This document shows, piece by piece, positions 37,220 through 44,316 of a DNA stretch of 64,000 nucleotides. A model generated the notes under the pieces. The model was not told the DNA's origin. It ran no database searches and saw only the letters and a list, made by a program, of their open reading frames with translations. Numbering within the stretch: position 1 is the stretch's first letter; every line of letters begins with the position of its first letter. The position numbers and the translations under genes are program-made. Source of the DNA: Clostridium punense (GTDB taxonomy: Bacteria; Bacillota; Clostridia; Clostridiales; Clostridiaceae); the NCBI RefSeq assembly GCF_017874425.1, contig NZ_JAGGLL010000021.1, positions 32,262 to 96,261 of the forward strand, in the 5' to 3' direction.

Positions 37220-37555
37220 TCACACCTGCTCTTGAAAAAACATATTGTAGTATCTTTCTAGCTTAGAATTTAGCTCCAGAATGCTTATATGTCGTGCTTC
37301 TCTAATTATTTCTTTTCCTTCAATAAAAACAAGAATTACAGGAATAGTAAAAATGTTATAGTAAGCGGAAATCTTAATACTTTGCTCCACATCCACTTGA
37401 GCATTTTTAATTCTTGGGTACTTCTTCAAAAGCTCCTGAACCTTTGGCTTTAAAGCAGTGCATACCCCACAATTATTACCGCCAAAGTATACCAATGCCA
37501 TTTTATTATTGTTTATTAACTCCTCAATAGCCTCATTAGAATTTATTATATCCAT
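37220..37555 (-). CDS. Thioredoxin-family protein (CGVC)
   Basis: A 111-residue single-domain thioredoxin with active site NNCGVCTAL (Cys about 30 and 33), cis-Pro in FTIPVILVF (about 70) and no signal peptide. The CxVC dipeptide is atypical compared with CGPC. The ATG at 37555 follows TTGGAG. A TTG five codons upstream overlaps that site. It sits between an ArsR regulator and a receiver-like fragment, near hcp and a membrane ferredoxin, which suggests a role in thiol or sulfur redox balance. Confidence 0.9.
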   Translation of the reverse strand: MDIINSNEAIEELINNNKMALVYFGGNNCGVCTALKPKVQELLKKYPRIKNAQVDVEQSIKISAYYNIFTIPVILVFIEGKEIIREARHISILELNSKLERYYNMFFQEQV

Positions 37556-37680
37556 ATTAATCAACTCCAATTATCATTTTATAGGAACCCAAAGTCGGCA
37601 TTTTACTTTATACATAACTCTAATTTACTTAGATTAAAGCTTATGACAATGAAAAAACTAAACTTTCATCATTGATATTT

Positions 37681-37962
37681 TTAGTCACAGTAATTTGCTT
37701 TTAATGCTTTGATTATGTTTATTATTCTTTTATCTTCAATACAGTAAGTAATAGAAAGTCCCCTTTTATTTGATGATAGAATTTTACTGGCTTTAAGTAA
37801 GACCAAATGCTGGGATAAGGCTGATTGGGTCACATGATTTAGCTTTTCATGTAGCTCACTAACAGTCATTGGTTTTTCAATTAAATGGCACACAATAGCT
37901 AATCTATTTTCATTGGATATTACCTTTAATAATTCAGATATTTCTTTTACTTTATCTAACAT
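37681..37962 (-). CDS. ArsR-family transcriptional regulator
   Basis: A 93-residue winged-helix repressor: VISNENRLAIVCHLIEKPMT, VSELHEKLNHVTQSALSQHL and a wing at SSNKRGLSITYCIED. Cysteines at about residues 25, 80 and 92 could form a thiol-redox switch, as in BigR/SqrR-type members, while the CxC metal site of classic ArsR is absent. GGGGGAG precedes the ATG. A palindromic, promoter-overlapping site upstream of the divergent ferredoxin gene is a candidate target. Confidence 0.9.
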   Translation of the reverse strand: MLDKVKEISELLKVISNENRLAIVCHLIEKPMTVSELHEKLNHVTQSALSQHLVLLKASKILSSNKRGLSITYCIEDKRIINIIKALKANYCD

Positions 37963-38293
37963 GATACTCCCCCTAATTGTACAATGAGTATTTTAGTATT
38001 TTCTTATTTACTTATATTAAATATAAAGCTATACTTTGTCAACTTTATGTTTTTAATTGTAAGTAGCATTTCCTTTCTCAAGCCTTACAATTCCTCCAAT
38101 AGCAAATGCAAATTTATATAGCTGACAAAATAATGTAATCAAAAAAGCCTGAAGTATAGTAATTAACCCAGGCTAGACCATTATTTAATTATTTTCCTAT
38201 TCTAAACTGTTATTGAATAGGCATAAAAATCCTTTCTAAATTGAGTTTGCAAAAGTTATAATCACACTTTTATACTTTTTACATATTTTGATA

Positions 38294-38321
38294 TTGATAT
38301 ATCGTAATATTATGATATACT
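38294..38321 (+). promoter_or_regulatory. Promoter overlapped by a 22-bp palindrome (ArsR-type operator)
   Basis: TTGATA and TATACT hexamers are separated by 16 bp. The palindrome TATATCGTAATATTATGATATA (38298-38319; one mismatched pair, core ATATC...GATAT) covers the spacer and both elements. Binding by the adjacent ArsR protein would block transcription of the ferredoxin gene. Confidence 0.6.
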
Positions 38322-38347
38322 AATATAGTAATGTGATTAACTCCCCC

Positions 38348-38383
38348 CAGGGGTGTGTGATATTACAGGGGTGTGTGATATTA
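38348..38383 (+). repeat. Perfect 18-bp tandem duplication in the leader
   Basis: CAGGGGTGTGTGATATTA occurs twice without a gap, immediately before the AGGAGG site of the ferredoxin gene. Confidence 0.95.
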
Positions 38384-38395
38384 GGAGGATGGTTT

Positions 38396-39055
38396 ATGAA
38401 CAAATTATTTCAACTATGGAAGAAATATTCCTATGCGCTTTTACTTATATTTGTTTTAGTTAGTCTTTTTGATTTTAGAATTGGAATGGCTGCAATTATT
38501 TGCATGATAGCACCTGTAATAGTATCTTTTTTCAGAGGAAGGTTCTGGTGTGGAAATTTATGTCCTAGAGGAAACTTCTACGATAATATTATGTCTAAAT
38601 TTAGTAAAAACAAGCCTGTGCCAAAGTTTTTAAAATCTACATTTTTTAGAATTCTTGTGGTGTTATTTATGTTTACCATGTTTGGCTTAGGAGTAGAACA
38701 AAACTGGGGAAATCCCGCTGGAATAGGTATGGTGTTTTACAGAATTATAGTTGTCACTACCTTAATTGGTATAATATTATCTCTATTTTATAACCACAGA
38801 ACTTGGTGTCATTTCTGTCCAATGGGAAGTATATCAGCTTTCGTGTCTTACTTTAGAAAAGATAAAAAAGTATTAGAAGTATCTAGCTCTTGTGTAAATT
38901 GTAAGATTTGTACTAAGAAGTGTCCAATGGGTATATCCCCTAATGAGTATAAAGGTAATGCTTTAGATCACCCTGATTGTATTCAATGCTCAAAGTGTGC
39001 AATTGCCTGTCCTAGAAACTCTATTGGTTATGACACATTAGAAAATAAGAAATAA
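38396..39055 (+). CDS. NapH/RdxA-like membrane 4Fe-4S ferredoxin
   Basis: A 219-residue protein with four transmembrane segments (about 12-30, 32-50, 83-102, 115-135). Two juxtamembrane cysteine motifs (WCGNLCPRG about 57, WCHFCPMG about 140) are followed by two [4Fe-4S] clusters: SCVNCKICTKKCPMG (about 168-182) and CIQCSKCAIACPRN (about 198-211). This is the NosR/NapH/RdxA electron-transfer type. TTAGGAGG before the ATG at 38396 fixes the start, although the frame is open to 38333. It is divergent from arsR-trx. The electron partner is unknown. Confidence 0.88.
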   Translation: MNKLFQLWKKYSYALLLIFVLVSLFDFRIGMAAIICMIAPVIVSFFRGRFWCGNLCPRGNFYDNIMSKFSKNKPVPKFLKSTFFRILVVLFMFTMFGLGVEQNWGNPAGIGMVFYRIIVVTTLIGIILSLFYNHRTWCHFCPMGSISAFVSYFRKDKKVLEVSSSCVNCKICTKKCPMGISPNEYKGNALDHPDCIQCSKCAIACPRNSIGYDTLENKK

Positions 39056-39154
39056 ATAATCTAAATAATATTTATAATTTCTCAAAGGGCTTAGGATGAT
39101 ATTATCTTATAAAGTCCACCATGAGAGCAAATAAAGCTAATTAATGATAACTTG

Positions 39155-39190
39155 AAAAGGAGTTGGATTTTATTAATTTCCAACTCCTAT
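39155..39190. terminator. Convergent terminator between the ferredoxin and LysE genes
   Basis: GGAGTTGGA/TCCAACTCC stem with an 11-nt loop and T-rich sequence on the right and A-rich on the left. It can serve both converging genes. Confidence 0.75.
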
Positions 39191-39202
39191 TATTCTTTAT
39201 TC

Positions 39203-39823
39203 TTAGAACATTAACAGCCCTTTTATTACACTGTAAAGGCCCAACAAGGCTATTGCACCACCAAAAATTTTATCTATAAGACAGAAGGTTTCTATTTTAA
39301 AACTCATCTTGTACTTGTGAATCAACTTACCTATGACAACCCAAAATATCATTGATCCAAGGAATATAGATAATACAAACAATAAATTTTCACCTATATC
39401 TCTCCTGTGAATTTTAATTCCCATCTTTGTAAATATAGTTATAAAAATTAAAAAAGTCGTGGGATTTGAAAGCCCTAGGAGAAAATTTGAAAAGCCTGGA
39501 TGTAGCGTAAACCCTTTCTTACTTTCCACTTCAACCCTATTCTTTAATGCATTTATAAAAATATTAATTCCAATAATTAAAAATAGTATTCCAATTGTTT
39601 CATCAACTAAAACTCTATGCTTATGTAACACTCCACCAATAAAACTAATGCCAAATACTGCACATAGAGCATAAACTACATCAGAGGCAGCAGCACCTAG
39701 GCCTGAAAAGAAGCCTACTTTCCAATCATTATTTATAATCCTTTGTATAGTCAAAATCCCTAAGGGCCCTATTGGTGTGCTTACAATTACTCCAATAAAC
39801 AAGCCTTTTAAAAATAGTTCCAA
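39203..39823 (-). CDS. LysE/RhtB-family amino-acid exporter
   Basis: A 206-residue inner-membrane protein with six hydrophobic segments. The N-terminal family signature is GVIVSTPIGPLGILTIQRII then NNDWKVGFFSGLGAAASDVV (about residues 12-52), and NFLLGLSNPTTFLIFITIFT lies near 110. Members export basic or small amino acids and similar solutes. A GGGAGTGAT site precedes the ATG. No regulator is adjacent. Confidence 0.92.
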   Translation of the reverse strand: MELFLKGLFIGVIVSTPIGPLGILTIQRIINNDWKVGFFSGLGAAASDVVYALCAVFGISFIGGVLHKHRVLVDETIGILFLIIGINIFINALKNRVEVESKKGFTLHPGFSNFLLGLSNPTTFLIFITIFTKMGIKIHRRDIGENLLFVLSIFLGSMIFWVVIGKLIHKYKMSFKIETFCLIDKIFGGAIALLGLYSVIKGLLMF

Positions 39824-40197
39824 CTTATCACTCCCTATTATATACTGTAGAGCTATTTTCTCATTTTTTCTTAAATTACTTAGAAAGTAGCTACTTAAAA
39901 TTCTAACCTAAAAAGGGAATATCTTCAAAGCATATTTTAAAGCGAAAGTACATCCTATTATAAAAATTCTTCTTAATATTGTTCTTCTTCCTTACTACCT
40001 ATTTGAAACACAAAAAAATATATGGATTAAACATATCTTCAAAAATATAAGTAACTAATAAATTTCATAGTAACTTGTCGTTTAATAGCAATAAAGGTTA
40101 TAATTTACATGTCAGAATTATTTGTGGAGTATTATAAACTAAAACTAGAAATAGAAATTAAATGCTCTTTAATATAGGGTTTAAAAGGAGGATTATT
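39824..40197. other. Divergent intergenic region, lysE-like and DUF401 genes
   Basis: About 370 bp with promoters not confidently placed. No repeats or relics seen. Confidence 0.4.
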
Positions 40198-41403
40198 TTG
40201 GATATTATTAAATTAATATTGATTTTTTCTTGTATTGTTATGGTAATAAAACTTAAAAAACCTTTATATGTATCAATATCTGCTGGTATATTAGGTACAA
40301 TTTTATTATATGGCATAAATCCAGTGCAATCTATTAAACTTATTAAAGATGGAGCTTTTAGCCTAGCTACCCTAAATCTTATTTTAGCTTTTTACACAAT
40401 TACCTTTCTTCAGAGAATGATGGAAAAAAGAGACCATTTAATGCTGGCAGAGAAATCTTTAAGCAATTTGTTTAACAACAGAAGAGTAAATGCAATGATT
40501 GCACCATTTATAATTGGCTTATTACCCTCTCCTGGTGCAGTGCTTATAGCCTCTCCAATAGTTGACAACGCTGGTGAAAATTATATAAGTATAGAAGAAA
40601 AGACTTTTATTACTAGCTACTTTAGACATATTTCTGAAGCCTTCTTACCTACATATTCAACCATACTATTAGCATTAAATCTTTCTGGAGTAGATATGAC
40701 AGCCTTTGTAATAGCAATGCTACCAATGGTGGTTGTATTATTTTTGTTAGGGTATTTTATGTATGTTAAAAAAATTCCAAAAGATATTGAAGTTAAAAAT
40801 ACAAATAATAAAAGGCAAGACCTTAAGAATTTAATAATTAGCTTATGGCCCATTGTTTTCACCATTGTAATTATCTTAATGTTAAAAATACCTGTTCACT
40901 ATGCAGTTTTTCCAATTATAATACTTTCATTTTTTCTAAACAAATTTAGCTTTGAAGAAATAAAGCCAATGTTTGCATCTGCAGTAGAAAGCAAACTAAT
41001 ACTAACTACTATTGTAATAATGGTGTTTAAAGAAGTTTTAACCTTTACAGGAGTTATTCAAAGATTACCTGAATACTTTTCAGCATTACCAATTCCACCA
41101 GTAATTATTTTTATGCTTTTATTTTTCTTCGGCACCTTAGTAGCTGGAGCTCAAGGCATGATAGCTATAGCTGTACCTTTAGCTTATGCTACTATCCCAA
41201 ATGGTGGACTAGCCTTAATGGTCCTAATTATGTGTACAACCTATATTGCTATGCAGATTTCACCAACTCATATATGTTTAGCAATAGTTGTAGAGCACTA
41301 TGGAACATCCTTTATAGACTTGGTAAAAAAGACTATACCCATACTCCTAAGTTTCATTGTAATCAGCTCTCTTTATAGCTACTTGTTATATTTTCTGTTG
41401 TAA
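40198..41403 (+). CDS. DUF401-family membrane transporter
   Basis: A 401-residue polytopic protein with about ten hydrophobic segments and the DUF401 signature: NRRVNAMIAPFIIGLLPSPG, AVLIASPIVDNAGE (about 110-140), YFRHISEAFLPTYSTILLAL, and near the C-terminus AGAQGMIAIAVPLAYA and CTTYIAMQISPTHICLAIVV. The helical-hairpin pattern resembles the gluconate/anion transporter superfamily. Substrate unknown. The TTG at 40198 is preferred because AAAGGAGG lies 8 nt upstream. An ATG 12 codons earlier has no site. Confidence 0.85.
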   Translation: MDIIKLILIFSCIVMVIKLKKPLYVSISAGILGTILLYGINPVQSIKLIKDGAFSLATLNLILAFYTITFLQRMMEKRDHLMLAEKSLSNLFNNRRVNAMIAPFIIGLLPSPGAVLIASPIVDNAGENYISIEEKTFITSYFRHISEAFLPTYSTILLALNLSGVDMTAFVIAMLPMVVVLFLLGYFMYVKKIPKDIEVKNTNNKRQDLKNLIISLWPIVFTIVIILMLKIPVHYAVFPIIILSFFLNKFSFEEIKPMFASAVESKLILTTIVIMVFKEVLTFTGVIQRLPEYFSALPIPPVIIFMLLFFFGTLVAGAQGMIAIAVPLAYATIPNGGLALMVLIMCTTYIAMQISPTHICLAIVVEHYGTSFIDLVKKTIPILLSFIVISSLYSYLLYFLL

Positions 41404-41452
41404 ATCCTGATTAATATTAATATGTTAAATACCTTATGGGAAACCACTTAAT

Positions 41453-41487
41453 AAAAATAGACTTGGATAAAACCAAGCCTATTTTTG
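41453..41487 (+). terminator. Terminator of the DUF401 gene
   Basis: AAAAATAGacTTGG pairs with CCAAgcCTATTTTT around ATAAAA, about 50 bp after the stop. Confidence 0.85.
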
Positions 41488-41536
41488 TATAAACTTAAGA
41501 ACTTTATGTTAAAGTCGTAGCAAGCTGTTTAAAGTC

Positions 41537-41641
41537 TAGCAACTTTGGAAGCAGATTTTGACTGGCACTAAAGCACATTTTCTAGGCTGGACAACTGCCA
41601 CTTTTTAAGATGGCAGACTTGAAGCTTCCAAAATGTTGTTA
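41537..41641. repeat. Short element bounded by inverted repeats next to the rubrerythrin-like gene
   Basis: TAGCAACTTTGGAAGC (41537-41552) is inverted at 41624-41641 (GCTTCCAAAATGTTGTTA), with a CTGCCA/TGGCAG hairpin inside (41594-41615). The right arm touches the rubrerythrin-like stop codon. It is GC-richer than its surroundings and may be a structured 3' region or a tiny mobile-element remnant. Confidence 0.55.
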
Positions 41642-42172
41642 AAGTTCAGGACATAAGGGCTTGTACCAACCTTGAGGATAGTTGTCAACTGGACAAACAA
41701 AAGGTGCTTCCTTTCCTTCATGCAAGTAACCACAGTTTAAACACTGCCATATTTCAACAGTATCACGTTTATATAAAGTACCATTTAATACGTGGTTATA
41801 TAATTCTTCAAACTGTTTTCTATGGAGTTCAAGTACGACCCTAGCCTCCCTATAAAAAACTGCAACTTCATTAAATCCTTCCTCTAAAGCTTTTTTTTCA
41901 TACTCTAAAAAGCGTTCTAAACTATTGGCTTCAGATAACATAGAGTATCTAAGATTCTCCTGTAGTGATTTAATTTGCCCAAGGAATCTGCCATAAACTT
42001 GTCTAGAGAGTCCAAGCTGATGTTGAGCAAACTCCTCATAAATTCTTGCAATAAATTCAAAGCCTTCACTTCTAGCACGTTCTGCAAACAACTGATATTG
42101 AGTTACTGTTCTTGAGTCCAAAGCAAAAGTTCTTTTCAAATTTTCTTCAGTAACCGTTCCATTAAGTTCCAT
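41639..42172 (-). CDS. Rubrerythrin-like protein with degenerate di-iron site and intact rubredoxin tail
   Basis: A 177-residue protein: ferritin-like four-helix domain (1-140) and a C-terminal rubredoxin-like Fe(Cys)4 knuckle (WQCLNCGYLHEGKEAPFVCP). In the helices several usual ligands are replaced: the NEKEHA motif reads AQHQLGL, and the first ligand helix has DSRTVTQY where ExxxxxxY is usual. ELHRKQF keeps an E..H pair. Peroxidase activity is therefore doubtful, while electron transfer through the rubredoxin site remains possible. It belongs to the redox cluster of 34-42 kb. Confidence 0.85.
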   Translation of the reverse strand: MELNGTVTEENLKRTFALDSRTVTQYQLFAERARSEGFEFIARIYEEFAQHQLGLSRQVYGRFLGQIKSLQENLRYSMLSEANSLERFLEYEKKALEEGFNEVAVFYREARVVLELHRKQFEELYNHVLNGTLYKRDTVEIWQCLNCGYLHEGKEAPFVCPVDNYPQGWYKPLCPEL

Positions 42173-42247
42173 ATCTTATCCTCCTAAAAGTTTTTCCATT
42201 TACTAAATTAATACAATATATTATAGTGTATTAATTATTATTACTTC

Positions 42248-42285
42248 TTCCTTATTGAATACCTTTTAGGTATTCCAATAAGGAA
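42248..42285. promoter_or_regulatory. Perfect inverted repeat in the rubrerythrin / sigma-factor divergent region
   Basis: TTCCTTATTGAATACC and its complement GGTATTCCAATAAGGAA (one extra base) flank a short TTTTA loop. It lies 76 bp upstream of the rubrerythrin-like start and could be an operator or an RNA hairpin. Confidence 0.5.
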
Positions 42286-42432
42286 CCTAACTACAAATGG
42301 AATATAACTTTATAGTAAAAATATTTTCAGAGCAGGATTCATAAACTGCTTCTCACTGACATAATCAGTTGCTTGATAACTTCACTGTAAAATCTTTCTT
42401 TGTAGAAAAATAAATAAATTTTTATAAAATGT

Positions 42433-42459
42433 TGTAACAAAATAGTCTTATGATAGTCT
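42433..42459 (+). promoter_or_regulatory. Candidate ECF sigma autoregulated promoter
   Basis: TGTAAC and TAGTCT are spaced by 15 bp, 24 bp before the sigma gene start. GTAAC/GTC elements are typical of ECF-dependent promoters. ATAGTCTTATG is duplicated here. Confidence 0.45.
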
Positions 42460-42482
42460 TATATATGAAAGGCGGTGAAATT

Positions 42483-42959
42483 GTGACAGGATTTGAAGAA
42501 ATATACTCTATATATTTTAAAGATGTATATAGATATGCGTTGTGTCTTTCTAAAAATGAAAGTATTGCAGAAGAAGTAACTCAAGAAACATTTTTTAAAG
42601 CATTAAAAAATATTAACAATTTTAAAGGTGACTGTAAGATAAGTGTTTGGCTTTGTCAAATTGCTAAGAACACATATTTTTCATATTTAAAGAAAGAAAA
42701 AGGTAGTGATGAAGCTTTTGAGGATTTACAGCTTGTTTTAGATTCTAATCTTGAAAGGGCATTCATTGTTGATGAGAATGCCTTTGAAATTCATAAATTA
42801 ATTCACAATTTAGAAGAACCATATAAAGAAGTGTTTACTTTACGTTTTTTAGGTGAATTATCATTTTTAAGGATAGGTGAGTTATTTGGTAAAACGGAAA
42901 GCTGGGCAAGAGTCACTTATCATCGTGCAAGAATAAAGTTAAAGGAGAAATTGATATGA
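42483..42959 (+). CDS. ECF RNA polymerase sigma factor
   Basis: A 158-residue sigma-70 family member: region 2 (about 5-70; FEEIYSIYFKDVYRYALCLS, EEVTQETFFKALKNI) and region 4 (about 100-155; EEPYKEVFTLRFLGELSFLR, IGELFGKTESWARVTYHRAR). It has no region 1 or 3, so it is ECF-type. GTG at 42483 follows AAAGGCGGTG. An ATG 11 codons upstream has no site. The stop overlaps the anti-sigma start (ATGA), so the pair is translationally coupled. Confidence 0.93.
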   Translation: MTGFEEIYSIYFKDVYRYALCLSKNESIAEEVTQETFFKALKNINNFKGDCKISVWLCQIAKNTYFSYLKKEKGSDEAFEDLQLVLDSNLERAFIVDENAFEIHKLIHNLEEPYKEVFTLRFLGELSFLRIGELFGKTESWARVTYHRARIKLKEKLI

Positions 42960-43393
42960 AGTTATCATGTGAGGTCATTAGAGATTTGCTACCATTGTAT
43001 TTCGATAAAGTTTGTAGTAATGACAGTTCTTCATTGGTTGAAAAACACTTAGCTGAATGTCCACAATGTATGAAGGAACTTGAAAAACTTAAAATGGATA
43101 TAGAAAGTCCGAAAATTACAGATGGGGAGGTACAATTAATGAAAAATATTTCAACAAAATGGAAAAAAGACAGAAAATCATCCTTTGCAAAAGGTTCTAT
43201 GTTGATTTCGGCGTTGGCAGCAATAATTTGTTTTGTTTCTTACAATATTATAGGTGCAGAGGTTTTACCAGACGGTACATTGGTTGAACCCTTCGCACTA
43301 ATACCAATTGGATATGTATTTCTGTTGGTGTTTATTATTTCTACGATATGTAATCTTATAATTTCAAGGAAACACAAAGCTAACACTTATTAG
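42956..43393 (+). CDS. Zinc-finger anti-sigma factor with membrane anchor
   Basis: A 145-residue protein with an N-terminal zf-HC2 domain (CEVIRDLLPLYFDKV, then HLAECPQCMKELEKL; the H-x3-C-x2-C is at about 31-38) and two hydrophobic segments (about 78-98 and 112-133). It would hold the cognate ECF factor at the membrane until a signal arrives. The 4-nt overlap with the sigma gene supports the pairing. The signal is not evident. Confidence 0.9.
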   Translation: MKLSCEVIRDLLPLYFDKVCSNDSSSLVEKHLAECPQCMKELEKLKMDIESPKITDGEVQLMKNISTKWKKDRKSSFAKGSMLISALAAIICFVSYNIIGAEVLPDGTLVEPFALIPIGYVFLLVFIISTICNLIISRKHKANTY

Positions 43394-43485
43394 CACATCC
43401 TGGATAATATATATGCTTAGTTCACGTTGCTCTTATATAATCATTAGTTATAGTTTATTAGATTAGTGTTAAAGCATACAAAATT

Positions 43486-43516
43486 TTAAGGGAAGCCATA
43501 TGGCTTCCCTTATCTT
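43486..43516. terminator. Convergent terminator between the anti-sigma and CAT genes
   Basis: Perfect 12-bp palindrome arms AAGGGAAGCCAT/ATGGCTTCCCTT, followed by ATCTT on the right and preceded by AAAATTTT on the left. Confidence 0.85.
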
Positions 43517-43534
43517 ATAAAATAGTGTAATCTA

Positions 43535-44191
43535 TTAATGTTTTAACCAGCTTTGAGAATTTGATGCTAACTCTTGTACCTCGTTAATAAATCTACTGGT
43601 ATGGTACCCATCACAAACTGCATGATGAACCTGGATAGACATAGGAATAAATACTTTATTATTCTCCTCAAAATATTTTCCAAGGGTAAATATAGGAGTT
43701 AAATAGGTTCCATGATCCTGTATATTAAGATTAAATCCAGTAAAACTCACCCAAGGTATGCAAGATATAGGAAATGTATTAGCTGGTTCATTTAACTTTG
43801 GATCAAAGTTCATAATATTCCCGTAGTTTTTATTATCCTCAACATACTTATTATAAAAACCTGAAAAACTCTTGTCATATTCTGTCCAGATATTTGAAAA
43901 AGTTTTGGTCTCCTCATGAAAGATAGTGTAATTTGGACTCATACTATCCCAGTATCCTAAATTATTGTTTTCATCAAAGCAAGTGCGGAATTCTTCATGA
44001 TTATTTATCACAGTTGCAATGATATATATAAGTGTTGGATACAGTTTAAGTTTTGTTATTTTAATATCCTTCAATAAATTTGTTATTTCTATATTTGCTG
44101 TGATGCTGTAAGTACACTTAACTGAATTAAAATAGTGTTCAAAATATGGTTTTCTGTCCCATTGATCAATATCTATTAAATTAAATTTCAT
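43535..44191 (-). CDS. Chloramphenicol O-acetyltransferase (type A)
   Basis: A 218-residue CAT with the catalytic motif QVHHAVCDGYH (His about 192) and substrate-pocket segments NYTIFHEETKTFSNIWTEYD and IPWVSFTGFNL. It would acetylate chloramphenicol with acetyl-CoA as a trimer in the cytosol. Length and motifs match functional clostridial CATs such as catB/catP/catQ, but the exact class cannot be decided. TAGGAGGC precedes the ATG. Phenotypic resistance depends on expression. A second, more distant homologue lies at 57.2 kb. Confidence 0.93.
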   Translation of the reverse strand: MKFNLIDIDQWDRKPYFEHYFNSVKCTYSITANIEITNLLKDIKITKLKLYPTLIYIIATVINNHEEFRTCFDENNNLGYWDSMSPNYTIFHEETKTFSNIWTEYDKSFSGFYNKYVEDNKNYGNIMNFDPKLNEPANTFPISCIPWVSFTGFNLNIQDHGTYLTPIFTLGKYFEENNKVFIPMSIQVHHAVCDGYHTSRFINEVQELASNSQSWLKH

Positions 44192-44316
44192 TATTTTGCC
44201 TCCTAAAAATTTTTTAACTTATTTTAGCAGGCTGACTTAATTGAGATAGCCACCTTATTCCCTCCAAACACATATATTTTGTTTGGATTATAACACATAT
44301 GCCTTAATGAATCAAT

